Source of the DNA: Pezicula radicicola
Taxonomy: Eukaryota; Ascomycota; Leotiomycetes; Helotiales; Dermateaceae
Direction: 5' to 3'
Length of the DNA: 64,000 nucleotides
NCBI GenBank assembly: GCA_003008705.1
Contig: PDUO01000003.1
Coordinates: 1,930,793 to 1,994,792, forward strand
A program made the translations under genes and the position numbers. Below, piece by piece: positions 25,830 to 37,291 of this stretch. The notes beneath the pieces are model-generated. The model ran no database searches. It was given only the letters and a program-made list of their open reading frames with translations, and was not told the origin of the DNA. The first letter of the stretch is position 1. Every line of letters starts with the position of its first letter.

Positions 25830-26705
25830 ATGGCATCGTTAAACTTTCTATCTGCCTTTCGCAGTCGCGAGGGGGAAGATAATATTTTGAAAGCCAAGTG
25901 GTACATCGCCGCCGTATAGTGTCCCCATACTCCAGAAATTCATAGGATTTTGCTAAATTGCGAAGGCAGCCGGTCTAACTGCTGCTGGTGCTGGGGAGCT
26001 GGTACTAGAGTTGTACCGCTTGGCATCGGCCGACCTCCTACTTGAGGACAAGAAGATAGTACAGCGAAGAATCAAAGAGGCCATATTAAAGGGCTCAATT
26101 CTTTACGGAGTGCCTCGAATGGGGCAGGCCTTGGGTCCATTAAATCATGGGATCCCCGATGAAGAGATAGATAACTATGGGCCCAGGTAATCACCCTTCA
26201 AGCCTGATTTTCCATCATTGGGTATCACATGTGCTAATTATCTCTGGATTGAAGAACGGAAGCTTTAGATGAGGAAGGGGAGAATGAGAGAGTGTCAAGA
26301 CGAGGTCACGCATATTTCGATAAACTCTGGAACCCTGCTGGGGCAGAAGCAATGAGAGACAGGCTTACAAAGTATCAAAAAGATCAACGTTGGTTCTCTT
26401 ATCAAAATGTGTTTTGCTATGACCCAGACTCTGACGACGTTATAGAACTTTTGGTACAGAGCATCTACGAGCAGTGGATGAGCGAGGATCGCATTCTGTC
26501 GGATGTCGAGACACAGATGTGCAACACCACGCTTCTCACTTGCTGGGAATCTCCAGTTCATGCGCTTTGGCATACGAAAGGGGTTGTTCGATTGGGAGGG
26601 ACTGTAGAGCAGGCAAAGTTTGCCCAAGATCTAGGGATTGCTATTGCCAAAGAGTTCGGCTCCAAGACTGGAGACATCACAATGGTTGATGAAATTGATT
26701 TCTAG
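25830..26705 (+). CDS. AhpD/carboxymuconolactone-decarboxylase-like protein
   Basis: Three exons (25830-25913, 25966-26186, 26255-26705) join in frame to 251 aa. The start was chosen because it gives MASLNFLSAFRS and the conserved KWYIAA leading directly into AAGLTAAGAGELV across the first splice. Middle part: ASADLLLEDKKIVQRRIKEA, then KGSILYGVPRMGQAL, PDEEIDNYGPRTEALDEEG and RRGHAYFDKLWN. The family folds as an all-helical trimer. Members include gamma-carboxymuconolactone decarboxylase (beta-ketoadipate pathway) and AhpD-type peroxidases. The CxxC pair of true AhpD is not evident, so a decarboxylase or isomerase-like role is likelier. It neighbours FMO copy 1 and a ring-cleavage-type dioxygenase, which fits aromatic breakdown. 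The exact reaction is unknown. Confidence 0.82.
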
Positions 26706-27476
26706 GCAGCCATATGGGTTGAGAATTTACAAATAGATTGAGACTATAGTATTTCCCAGAGAAAGACTGATAGTCAATGAATACAACGACCTGCATCTCA
26801 CAACCTTTCATGAGCTTGTTGATGATAAGACGGAGGCAACACAACCTTCACAATCTGGCGTTAGCTCAGGCCTTGTATATCCATCTACCCCCTTCCTCCG
26901 TTATGATACCACCATAGCTCTCTCACCAAGCTCAATCAAAGCCCCGATCCGCGTTCCGGTATGCCCATAATGCGGAGACCCTGAATAATCCACCAAGGCG
27001 ATTTACCGCTCCATGAACCCGTCACAACCTCTTGGGAAGTTCCCACGTCGCGTTCTATCACTTTGTCCCCTTCGACTTCACGGGTTCAATATCTTATTGC
27101 CGACCTGAGGTTCGCGTTGAAAATATACATCTAGATCTAAGGGTTTCATGTAAGTTGAGGTGTGCTAAGATTTCCGAGTACGCAAAATTTCATGGAAAGT
27201 GGAAAGCCGACTGTTTGTAGCTTTAACGGGTTGAGCAGATAACATTGTGAGGGGCGATTTGGAAGTGGCTGCGGCCTTTAGAGGCTATGGATTTCAGAAA
27301 TCATATAGTCTGAGATGTAATGCGCATAAAAGGGAGTATTCGAGTTGAATTAAGTCCAAGAACCACAAGCAGCAGAGTTATCGGCTAGAGAGCTGCAATT
27401 GTCCAAATAGACCATGCTGCAATACATGTCACAGAGAAATCACCGAGAACCCAGCTGTCCTTCATCACAACCCCCA
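26706..27476. other. Convergent intergenic region, no gene seen
   Basis: About 770 bp between the stops of the AhpD-like gene and the extradiol dioxygenase gene. Only short unconvincing frames. Confidence 0.55.
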
Positions 27477-28067
27477 TCAGTGTTTGAGATGAGCTGGGTT
27501 GGCTCTCTCTGCCGTCTCATCTCGCCTCATAATATCCTCTTTACTATGACCAGCCTGCAGGCGAGCTACCAAATCCTTCTCTGGATCAAAAATAACACCG
27601 ATGGGATTATTTGAGAAGGCATTCGAGTTCATAAAGTCGGTGGCTGTGTCGACATCGTCATAGGTATCGACCTGCGTCTCAAGGCGGTTTCCATCCGGGT
27701 CCTCGTAGTAGATCGACATGGTGATACCGTGGTTGACGCACCACATGGGCAAAATTCCCTTCTTTTTCCGTTGGCGGTATGACATGGCAAGGTCTTCGAG
27801 AGTGTTGAAGCCAAATGCAATGTGCTCCAGGCCTGCACTTGACTGCACTTTGTCTCCGGTGCCAGGAATCTTGCTAATGGCGATGCGGTGGTGCTCGTGG
27901 TCGAAGCACAGGAAAGAGATAAAGCCCTTCTCAAAGCGCGCTTCAGCGTTGAGAAATGTCTTATAGTAGTCCACCATCTCTTCGAATTTGTTTGTTCGGA
28001 GGAAGATATGGGCCAGCGTCGCTGGGCGAATCACTGTATCGCCTGGGTTATCGAAGTCGAGCGCCAT
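27477..28067 (-). CDS. Type I extradiol (VOC-fold) ring-cleavage dioxygenase, small form
   Basis: Single exon, 196 aa. The start MALDFDNPGD was chosen over the longer open frame because upstream residues have no family character. Two VOC (beta-alpha-beta-beta-beta) modules are visible, opening at LAHIFLRT (about residue 18) and LEHIAFGF (about 80). H20, H82 and E130 are spaced 62 and 48 residues apart, close to the 2-His-1-Glu iron site of bacterial BphC. The stretch around H113 (VNHGITMSIYYEDPDGNRLE) matches the PROSITE extradiol dioxygenase signature position by position. The family cleaves catechols next to the hydroxyls using Fe(II) and O2. This protein has two modules rather than four, as in small catechol-2,3-dioxygenase-like proteins. 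It shares a divergent promoter with an SDR and lies near an FAH-family enzyme. The substrate is unknown; another VOC reaction (isomerase or lyase) is possible. Confidence 0.85.
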   Translation of the reverse strand: MALDFDNPGDTVIRPATLAHIFLRTNKFEEMVDYYKTFLNAEARFEKGFISFLCFDHEHHRIAISKIPGTGDKVQSSAGLEHIAFGFNTLEDLAMSYRQRKKKGILPMWCVNHGITMSIYYEDPDGNRLETQVDTYDDVDTATDFMNSNAFSNNPIGVIFDPEKDLVARLQAGHSKEDIMRRDETAERANPAHLKH

Positions 28068-28488
28068 GGCTTCTGTATCTTGTGATATCGTTTGAGCTGT
28101 AGGAAATGCGAGCTGCTCGAGGTCATTTAGGCATGGCCGAAGATGAAATGTCATAAATGGCTTAAGAATGACCATGAGGCATTCTAAGCCGACTGAGTGA
28201 GGAGTACCGTGCGCAGTGGGTGCAGTCCGATCAGATGAGATGCATCTGAGGGGGGTTTCCGACAATATCCTGTACCTCGCTACTCCACCACCCATCTCGG
28301 TGCTTGAACGGGGCTGCATGCCATTTCCAATGGAGTAAACACCGGCTTAACAAATCCACAAAGAAATTCGCTGTCAAAGCTATGTTCGTCATGGAGTCTG
28401 GATATATAAGAAGTTTGACATACCTTTGCGTAGCTATATCTCCAAATATATCCAGGACCATCACCATATCTCAAAAAACTAATCTACA
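28068..28488. promoter_or_regulatory. Shared divergent promoter region, extradiol dioxygenase / SDR
   Basis: 421 bp between two divergent start codons; includes a G-run (gaggggggtttcc at about 28,246) and a C/A-rich stretch (ctccaccaccc). Likely co-regulates dioxygenase and dehydrogenase. No defined operator identified. Confidence 0.5.
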
Positions 28489-29376
28489 ATGCCAGTTCAA
28501 AAAATTGCCATCGTGACAGGTGCCGCTGGTGGTATTGGCAAAGCCCTAAGCAAGAGACTTCTGGAACGTAACTATCGAGTCATGCTGGCCGACATCAACA
28601 GCACAGAGGGAGAGAAGGTGCAAGAGGAGCTCGGGGACAACACACTCTTCGTGAAGACCGATGTGTCTGACTACGAATCAACCGCGGGGATGTTCAAGAA
28701 GGCCTTCGAATGGGGCGGGCGCATTGATTTCTTCGCTGCCAACGCTGGCGTTGCGGAGTCCGAATCCATATATGCGCTGCCGCCTGCTGGGAAGGAGCCG
28801 CCGAAGCCAAGCTTGAAGATCATGGATGTTGATTGCCTTTCTGTGATATATGGCCTACGGCTGTTCAGGTGGTATGTACGGAAGAGCGGCACCGGTGAGG
28901 GCGGGAGAATGGTGGTGACGGCCAGCCAGGCTGGTCTCTACCCGATGTATGTTGCACCGGTCTACTGTGCTGCAAAGTCTGCCGTAAGTAAAGATTCGTT
29001 CCATGGTCACAAAATATGCTTTCGCTGACGACTGTAGGTTGTTGGACTCGTGCGAGCGACGGGGAAGAAGCTTCGTGACGATGAACATATCACTCTTAAC
29101 GCCATCTGCCCGGGTCCAGTCAACACAGGCATTTCACCAGACATGACCAAGGTCGTGCCATTAGAACAGATGACACCAATGAAGCTCGTCATAGATGCCT
29201 TTGAAAAATTCATTGACGACGACAGCCTCAGCGGCGAGATCTGCGAAACGTCGAACGAGAAGATGTATTTTCGCAAGCATCTGGAATACTCAGATGATAA
29301 CGCCAAAGAGCTCAATGAAGACATGCTGAATGTGGTGAAGTGGAAGAACTTGTATGAACGGACGGAAAAACATTAA
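28489..29376 (+). CDS. Short-chain dehydrogenase/reductase (classical SDR)
   Basis: Two exons (28489-28983 and 29038-29376) join in frame to 277 aa. The cofactor motif TGAAGGIG is at residues 10-17. An acidic residue after the second strand (LADINS) favours NAD(H). Then comes AANAGVAE, and the catalytic Ser146 (TASQAG), Tyr159 and Lys163 (YCAAK), followed by NAICPGPVNTG. It resembles fungal members annotated as 15-hydroxyprostaglandin-dehydrogenase-like. It oxidises or reduces a hydroxyl/ketone of unknown substrate. Transcribed away from the extradiol dioxygenase across 421 bp, so the two are probably co-expressed; it could handle a cis-diol or a ring-cleavage intermediate (inference). Confidence 0.93.
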
Positions 29377-29842
29377 ATTGCTTGTGTTGATTGTGGACTT
29401 GAATGCTGATATATTGTTGAAGATGTGGTTAGCACTGACTTGAGGCGGTTAGACATGATCTTGCATAGTTTGAGCTTGCGTTGAGGAGGCCATATAAACC
29501 CCCATATACAGCCAAGCAATGGATAAAGTCGACGTGCGGCACCAGGCTTTGATTAAAATTTACGTAGGTTGTGAAATTCAACTAGTGATCTCTGGACCTC
29601 CATTCCTATCTTGGCCTGATAATTCTCGCTGGAAGGGGAGCACTATCATACAGAGAAGAGAACTTTCTCGGCAGAGGTCATACTGTATCAATATAAATGC
29701 TAATGAACATCTCAAATTTAGAAAGTCATTTCTTTGGTCGACTAGTCACTGCCCGCAGTTTATTCGGTCTAGTAGTATTTTCGCTGCAAGTAACATAGAG
29801 TTTTCAGCCACAATTAATATCTTGGAATATACATATATTTTT
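29377..29842. other. Convergent intergenic gap, no gene seen
   Basis: 466 bp between the stops of the SDR and the LovD-like gene. No element recognised. Confidence 0.6.
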
Positions 29843-31183
29843 TCACAGCTTTGCGATTTGCTCGTAAACCTTCTTCTCGAATAAGTTGATAAGTTCATTG
29901 ACCTTGCGGTCACCTGATGGCAGCACCTGAACGCCAAAAAACCCGCAAACGCCCGCAGTTCTATCCAGAAACTAGAGAAGCAGCCGATTAGCGTGGCCAC
30001 ATAAGGAGCGGACGTGGATAACATGGCTCACCCAGAAGCAGTTCAGCATCCCACTCCAGTTCAGACATCCTTTCTTTCTCCACACTTTTCCATCCTCTCC
30101 GTCCAAATCCTGGATCGTCAAGCAACCCCCAAGTCCCCAACTGTACTTCCCCCATGACGGGAAATCTCCAACAGCGCAAGGCCCGCTGGTCGGCTCACTC
30201 TCGTATAGTGTCTGGATTGCTTCCCGGGCAGGTTCCGAAAGCTGCTGCTCGAACATCATAGCGGTCGTATCCTTCCTCAACAGTTTCTCGTCATCTACTA
30301 GTAGGCTGTTGAGGATATTCATATAACTCGGCACGGACGCGAACAAGCCTTGTCCACCACACTCCTCCAAAGCTCCGTCCATCATGTTTCTGGGCCCAGG
30401 AAATTCAATCGCCTTGCCGCCGCCGTTGGGTACCCTTGGATCTCGCAGCGCCAGGTCGGCTCGGCGAGCCAGCAGCTCAGGTTGTTTGTTTGGCCAGAAT
30501 GTAATATCGTCGATCCCGAGCGGGGCAAAGATGTACTTCTGAAAGTAGGTTTCGAGATTCATCTTGGTTAGGTGAGTTAGGAGTAGGCCAGCCCAGTCCA
30601 GGCCTGGACTGTAGATCCAGGAGGTACCTGGCTCGAAGGTGAGCGGGCTGCTGAAAGACCCAATCACGCTTGCGGGTGCTGTGTGGGAAGGCGCGTTTGT
30701 TACCTTGAGGTACTCCTGCAGCATAGGTGACATGAAGAAGTAAGTCAGGCCAGAAGAATGGGTAAGTAAATGACTGTATCGCAGTTAGCTTTTGTGTATT
30801 GCTAAGTCGGTTTTCCCAAATAATTTTAACACATACCGTAGAGTGATTAGATTCTCCCTCTTCTTCAACTGCGGTTTTCCATCCTTCATGCCAGTCAAGA
30901 TCTCTAGCTTTGCAAGCTCTGGTAGCGTGGCTGCTACATCATCATCCAGACCGACTAGCCCCTTCTCCACAATCTGCAGCACAGCAATTGTTGTGATAAG
31001 CTTCGTGCAGCTGGCAAGGGTCATAAGGGTATCTGTCTCCATATTTGTGCCGTGTTTTACTGATTTAACGCCAAAAGCTTTGAGATAATTGAAACTTCCA
31101 GTCCTGTTTCTTGCCGCCAGAACTGCGCCTGGGATTTTGGCACCAAGACAGGCATCTTTGAACAAAGATTCAATAGATTCCAT
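29843..31183 (-). CDS. Beta-lactamase/transesterase family serine hydrolase (LovD-like)
   Basis: Three exons (31183-30837, 30773-30032, 29971-29843) join in frame to 405 aa, the usual length for fungal class C beta-lactamase-like acyltransferases and esterases. The nucleophile motif SxxK is S58-C-T-K61. LLTHSSGL follows the first splice and the YSPGLDW segment supplies the second motif Tyr. Then FAPLGIDDITFWP, SSWGLGG-type residues (SWGLGGC), and after the last intron FLDRTAGVCGFFG with a C-terminal helix. LovD transfers an acyl chain from a PKS onto lovastatin's precursor; most relatives are esterases of unknown role. Here it sits between an SDR and an FAH-family hydrolase, which suggests ester or lactone cleavage in catabolism, for example of a product of the FMO. 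Off-loading the PKS 13 kb away is a less likely alternative. Confidence 0.9.
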
Positions 31184-31767
31184 TTGACTGGGGTGTAGGC
31201 AGGAACTGGGCGCGGTGTTGCACGGACGAATACGACAAGCACATAAATCTGGGTAACTTGAAATGAGACGATGTTAATGGGTTTAATATCTTGTATGAAC
31301 CAGAGTAAATCTGGTAAGATGCGGACGGGTGGATTAATGCATCGCTATACTGGGTGTTAACTCTGGTAGGGTTACAGTAAGTGGGGAAGGCGGTCGGCTT
31401 AAACCCACAACTGCTTTTCCACAGACAAATCCAAGCTCGCCAAAACTAATCGTCGCCCTCGCTTAGAGCCTTAAGCGAAGCCGGCGATTACCTCCGCATT
31501 GCTTTCCCCGACTAGGAGCGAAGTCGATGTGGGAGGGGACGACTCTTTACAGTACAGTTGTAATAGTGAAGGTCAGTCGAAGAGTCGTATACAAGAACCT
31601 TGGACATATAGATATATGCGACAAGCAATTAGGATAGCAATATATAGATGAGAAGATGTTACCCACAATCTAATACCATGTACATACACACACTCGTTGG
31701 CTAAAGTGAAACGGTGCTGGTCTAACTGTAGAATCTTAAATTGATTCGAGCCTTGCTGAAATCACAT
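31184..31767. other. Intergenic region, no gene seen
   Basis: 584 bp: promoter of the LovD-like gene and 3' flank of the FAH-family gene, both on the minus strand. A short inverted pair gcttagagc / gcttaagcg-like words lies near 31,460-31,485. Nothing else recognised. Confidence 0.5.
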
Positions 31768-32742
31768 CTACTCAAACACTATCTTGTTGGACATAGTTCC
31801 CAAACCCTTCAGCTCTATCTCAACTACATCGCCATCGTTAAGGAACTTCTTCTGGAAGAATCCAACCCCTGCAGGCGTTCCAGTCATAATCACCGTTCCT
31901 TTCCTCATCGTCGTCCCTCTGGACAGATGCGCAATGATCTGCCTAACCGACCAGATCATATCATCCGTCCCCGTTTCCTGCCTTACCTCCCCATTCACCT
32001 TCAACACATAGTGTAATTTCTGCGGATCTGGCACCACCCTCGACGACCAGATTGCAGGTCCAATCGGTGCAAAGGAATCAAACGACTTGGCGTACCCGTA
32101 CTGCCCTCCGGACGCATCTGGCATCTGGAAGTTACGCGCTGAGATGTCATTGCCAACAGTGTAACCAAGAACGTAGTCCAAGGCATCGGCTTCGGAGACA
32201 TTCTTTGCGTCCCGTCCTATGACGACGACGAGTTCCCCTTCGTAGTCGAGCTTGTGTTGTGCATCCGGGTGGATGGGGATATCATCTGTAGGACCTGCGA
32301 GCGCGTCACCAGGTTTGCTGAAGATGACTGGATATTTAGGCACTGTGAGCTGGTAAATTGTACAGCGGTCAGTTTGAAGTTGTGTTTCATTCCTTTGCAA
32401 CTGGGATGTAGTGTACCTTGGCTTCAGTGACATGATTCTGATAATTGACACCGACACATTGAATAATTGGTGCGCGTTCGAGAGGGCATAGAAGCTATTC
32501 AGAGCCAAATGTTAGCATTGAATATGTCCAGAGGCTCCTGAGCCTTTCTCTAATTATACCTTTGTGACAGTGATCACATCTTCTCCGACGACAGCAAATC
32601 CTTCCTCAAGGCTGCCTTTCAGTGCGGAGACTTCAAATCCCTTTTCAGTTGTTGCGACTAAATTGCCATATGTCGCCTTTCCTCCAAGATCGAATCGAAC
32701 CAATGCATCGAACGTCATATTCTTTGTAGGGATGTAGTCCAC
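31768..32742 (-). CDS. Fumarylacetoacetate-hydrolase-family enzyme (C-C hydrolase/isomerase/decarboxylase)
   Basis: Three exons (32742-32560, 32494-32417, 32349-31768) join in frame to 280 aa. The short middle exon restores the family core IIQCVGVNYQNHVTEAK, followed by YPVIFSKPGDALAG, the metal-binding YEGELVVVIG, GYTVGNDISARNFQ, the KSFDSFAPIGPAI segment and the C-terminal GTPAGVGFF. The family needs Mg/Mn and includes fumarylacetoacetate hydrolase, acylpyruvases and the 2-hydroxyhepta-2,4-dienedioate isomerase/decarboxylases that act after extradiol ring cleavage. Its presence a few kb from a type I extradiol dioxygenase is the strongest contextual hint for a ring-cleavage pathway. An internal MTFD eight codons downstream is an alternative start. 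Confidence 0.93.
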
Positions 32743-33074
32743 GGATAGTCCCCTGGATGGTAAATGCTACTCACAAATTTTTGATTGTCGAATGCGGTGG
32801 GCTCCAAAGGTACGAGGAGAAGATAGGTAAGGACGATTAGAGCTTAATTATGCAGGTAACCGGCAAAGCACACATACTGAGGCTGCCTCGGTTCCGCAAA
32901 CTGACTTTGTTGTGTGCCATGCAAATTTGCGGGTATATCCCGACTCAAGTGGGAAAACAAAACACGGGCTAAGATCGATTTAGCGGCACATGGTCAACGA
33001 TGGGAGAATATTATTCGAGTGGATTGTATACACATAGCCTGCATAATTAGTCCCAAAAAGCACGGTACAAGACA
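32743..33074. other. Short intergenic region, no gene seen
   Basis: 332 bp: promoter of the FAH-family gene and 3' flank of the regulator gene. No element recognised. Confidence 0.5.
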
Positions 33075-35322
33075 TCATTCCATGCCATAGGCGATTCTGG
33101 TGTCCAAAAACCTTGAAGCGTGGTTCAGGAGATCCAAATCTACCGCTTGCCTATCTTCCTTCCACCCTAGAGAAGATTGTCGGAGCTTTCTAATCTCAAC
33201 TGCAGCTTCCGATGTTGAGGCTTGCAGTTCTGTGCTATCTCGTCTCACAGCTGCATCACAGGAAAGAAGATGGTCCAGATCTTGCAAGAGAGACATTACA
33301 TCTCGAGCTGTTTGAAAGCGAGGCGCCAGTAACTTCGTGAGTGCTAGTAGACTTCCTGCCTGCCGTGATATTGACTCTTCGTCGTGCCTGTCAAAATCGT
33401 CGTTGTCATCGTCGTCGTCGGACAGCTGGGGAAGGCCATATCTGCCGCAGGTGTCCTCCACCAAAAAGGTGACCATCGGCGAGACAGTCCAAGCCAAACT
33501 GTTGTTTCAGAGGTATCAGTACTCGTAGGTTTTGGGATAACTCGACTACTTACATGGTTCCTGGAATTGCATTAACTGAAACTTCTGCGAGCAGACGCTC
33601 AACCGTTAGAGATACTTTCGTAGACGCATCTTTCAACTTAGTCAAAGCCGTATGGTGACAAGTTCGAGGCCAGAATCGGGTGGTAGTGGAGAGTATATAT
33701 TGATAAAGTGCTGCAATACTGGAGCTGTGACCGCCCATATTAGTAAACAATGCACAGGGACGCCATAATATAGAAAATAAGAGGGACCATACTGGGTCAT
33801 TATGGTCAAGGTGTATAGTCGTAATTTTGCTAATATTTCTTCTGACGGGTCTTCGCAGCTGGTCTTGTCTGTGATGTTGGTCCTAGATCCTTCATGGTTT
33901 TCGATTAGCCCTAAAAGATCTGACTCGGACTCTGCAGCTTCCAAGTATCTTGATAGATACTCATGTAGTTCATGACCGGTGCAGGTTTCGTCTGTTTCTT
34001 CTAAGGTCTTCTGCCCCACATTCCACTGCAGTTCAAAGAGCGCAGATCGTTGAGATCTTAAGATTGAGCTCAGACTCTGGCTTAGCTTGCACAACACAAC
34101 GAAATCCTCGACCATTCTCAATTTTGCCCCTGGAGATGAGAAGTTGTGGAATAAGATCTCGCGGTCAAATTCGTCACGAACATCTTCGGGATCACACAAC
34201 GGTTGATCCACGAGAAACAACCGATATGGGCGCCTCATTACAAAGGAGATACACGTGTTCCGTGCAATACAACACCAGTATAAGATGTTGCTGCGTTTAG
34301 GCATCGGAACATCCACATCCAGTGAGTTCTTGCGTAAGTATTGTTTGGTGTGATGAATGGCTCGATCCACCCAGAGACTGCAGACGGTTAATTCCCGCTT
34401 TGGTGGACACCACAGGGATAGGAGAAGTGCAGTCTTTGCTAGAACTACTTCCTCTATTGCGCTCCATACTTCACAGTAAGCGTACTCGTACATTTCCTGG
34501 CAGGGAGGATCAGTATTGGAAGGGATGGACAAAAAGGGACAAGGAGAGGATGCGTAATACCGTGAGTGCTCGGACATAACACGTTTGGACTTCAGCAGTC
34601 GACGAGAACCCAGCAAGCCTCACCTGCTCGTCTGTTGCATGCTGTGATATATGAGTCAGTCAGATGGTACAGTACATAGCAAAGGGGCTGTTGAAAACCG
34701 TACAGCAAACGCAGCGAACATCATTGAGTTGAATAGCATTGGAGGGAACATTGCGGAAAAGTCCTCGTCGTTAAGGGTAACATAGTGCCACCAGAAGTTT
34801 TGTTCATCGATGATAGGGCAGAAGGGGTGGATGTTGTGGAAGTAGATCTTCACAAGCTCGTTACGCAAGCCATCATCCAGTACCGGGTAGGCTGATTTAC
34901 TCATGAGAGAGGAAGGAAATGCGGCACTGATGCCTTGGCATAATGAAGCATCAGCATCAATGGCAGCATGCGGCCACGTGGTCGACCGATCTGGAGAACT
35001 CTGGGGTGAGTGATAACGGATGGACGTTGTACATAGATCCGGGCCATCATCTGTGAGTAATTGGTCTAGAGTCTGTGCGGCTGGATTGATGCGTGGCACG
35101 TTGAAGCAGGCGTTGTTGGTAGAAGGTGCTGCATCGTCCTTTATTGCATCATGTTAGAGGGTACACGTGAGTTCGAAGAAGAGACGTTACGATATCTGCT
35201 TGAGCCATCACGTTGTCTGGCAAGGGAAACTCTAGGTTGGCGTATTCATCACCATATAGCTGCAGGAGGTCTTCCAGGCCAGCCTCTCCATAGCTCAGCG
35301 AGGGAAAGAATGCAGCGGCCAT
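33075..35322 (-). CDS. Fungal-specific transcription factor domain protein without visible DNA-binding finger
   Basis: Multi-exon regulator-like protein. Exon 1 (35322-35191) encodes MAAAFFPSLSYGEAGLEDLL; exon 2 begins at 35138. The fungal-specific (middle homology) domain is recognisable from HNIHPFCPIIDEQNFW, the LFNSMMFAAFA helix, HATDEQ across a splice, LLSLWCPPKRE and the RRPYRLF segment. The C-terminus carries an acidic run (SDDDDDNDD) and ends RIAYGME at 33075. No Zn2Cys6 cluster or C2H2 finger is seen in the exon 1 to 2 part, nor convincingly upstream to 35.6 kb. It resembles cutinase transcription factor 1 beta-type proteins. It may act through a partner such as one of the two zinc-finger factors at 39.9-45.6 kb, or have lost its finger. 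I did not resolve every internal splice site. Confidence 0.75.
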
Positions 35323-36388
35323 GACGTGGGGGAACAGCGTGATGTTGGTGGGAGACAGAGCTGTATTTTCTTGGGGATATAGAATAACAGCCGGGAAGAA
35401 GAGGAGGAATAGCGATTACGACGAAGGGAGGAGAGATGGAGATGGAAAGCGAAACAGCTGGGAGCGGTGGACGAGCGGGACCGAAGAGAAGAGGGGTACT
35501 CGGTAACGCAACCGCTGTTTGAGACAGGACAGCAGCTGAAGATGGGCAGAAAGCTAACAAAAAAAAAGGTCATGAAATTAGAGCGAATGAAGAATATTTC
35601 CTTAGTTAGCCCAACTGATATCTACGTAACGCTGGCCTTCCAATGGCTTCTTTGCGGCTCCAGAGATGCGTCTTAGGGATGTCCACTTTTTGCCATCAAA
35701 CCCCACATTTTAGGAAGGCTGTGAGGTTTCCCCGCCGGGAATTGGAGAATTAATTTACTTAAAATACAGGGTAAGAAGATTTCCTTTGATTTAATTTTCT
35801 TTTATTTCGCCAACCCCTCCCTAGTATACACTTGATTAAATCACTTGCCTTTTAATATAATTACTCTAGTAAACCTAAGGACTAAGACAATTTTTTTTTT
35901 GCTTAATTTTATCCCTTATTATTATTAAGTTATATAATTAAGAAAGCTATTATAAATAATAATGTTTCTGCCTCTCGCTTAGCGAATACAAAGGTATCGA
36001 AGCCACTTACTAACTATATTTCACTTTAATTTTTCCTAGTAATATATAGTATAATATATAGTACTTGTAGCCTAATAATAAATAATTTAAAAAATGAGAA
36101 TTAAATACTAGCTAATATAAGGATTAAGTAAGAGATAATTTTTATATTAAATTTTAAGATTAAGCCTTGTTATATTGTTATTGTTTGGATCGCATTAGGG
36201 GTGTAATCGTATTAGTAGAACCAACTCCCTAGAGGTTGGCGAAAAAATCAAAAATTAATTCTAGTATTTCATTCGGAACATTACATGGTCGCCAACGAGT
36301 AGGTGGGGCCTGTCGCTTGAGAATCACACCACCAATACGAAGTAACGCAAGTAAGTTTTTAGCAGATTATCAGGCTCTCTTTGAGCCT
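35323..36388. other. Intergenic region with AT-rich island, no gene seen
   Basis: First about 400 bp are the promoter side of the regulator gene. From about 35,750 to 36,200 the sequence is strongly TA-rich with stops in every frame, like the islands at 22.4 and 61.5 kb. No transposase or reverse-transcriptase remnant could be read. Confidence 0.55.
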
Positions 36389-36837
36389 TCAGATGATCTT
36401 AGACCACCAAAGCGGACAGTGGAGGAAAAGCAGAAAGCAAAAGTAAAGGTAGAGAAGCTTCATTGAGAGCTGAGGGAAAGGATGGGAAAAAAAGAGAGAG
36501 GAGTCAATGTTGCAGAGAAGTATGCTTGTGCTAGGGTTATTAGCGATTATAATTCGAATCCGAAAACGAACTTGGAAATAGACACTAGAATCGTAGTGGG
36601 CGCACATAGCGTTAACGCAAGGCTCGCGCATAGAGACGAAGTACGCGACTTGGTCCTTGTCTAGATGTGCAGCATCGACAACCGTTCCAGTCGACGACCA
36701 CGCACGCATAGCACCATCGAGATCCAGGTTGGTAAAGCCAAAGCCTTCAGAGGATGTGATGAGCCGAGGGAGGGTAGTTGCTGCAACTAAGCTACAGTGG
36801 CCATTGCCAAAGAGGAAGCAATTGAGATGAATTTCAT
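36389..36837 (-). pseudogene. Possible remnant of a small secreted protein gene
   Basis: From 36837 leftward the minus strand encodes MKFISIASSLAMATVA, a good signal-peptide-like start, but a stop follows at once. In a shifted frame coding-like sequence continues with LVAATTLPRLITSSEGF, a DLDGAMRAWSSTGTVVDAA segment and EPCVNAMC, then degenerates. A one- or two-base frameshift would explain this. I do not recognise the family. It lies next to an AT-rich island, a common place for decayed secreted-protein genes. An unannotated intron is an alternative to a frameshift. Confidence 0.35.
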
Positions 36838-37291
36838 ATTGAAGAGCCTCGCTAGTGGTAGGTTGTTTAGAAGGGAGAGTAGTACCTGTGGTCTGGGGAT
36901 GCTTTGAGGTTATCAGCGTATCAAACCCTTCTTATACTCGTCCCTCAAGTTGAGCAGTCTACAGGTATCAACCACAGAGTCACTGCTAGCTGCTAGGCTA
37001 TTGCCGAAACTGGAAGGAGCCTATGCTTAGACGAGTTGATCAGCCATCAGGGTTATATTACACACGCCTATTATATTGTCACCCTTGCACACAGACCCCG
37101 TGCAGCCAGGTTCCTGCATTCCAAGCAAGAAAAAGGTCTTGATGTTTTAGTATTTCCCAACAGTGGTACATGAAGAAAGAAATGGCGTTGCTACGTTCAC
37201 TTGCTCTGAAGGGCACTTAGAAAGTGATGGTGACGGATTTCTCAGTGCAATTGGCTTTTGATTCTGTATCTTCATTGCACGCGGACCTGAT
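36838..37291. other. Intergenic region, no gene seen
   Basis: About 450 bp upstream of the possible secreted-protein remnant and downstream of the CoA-ligase stop. No element recognised. Confidence 0.5.
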
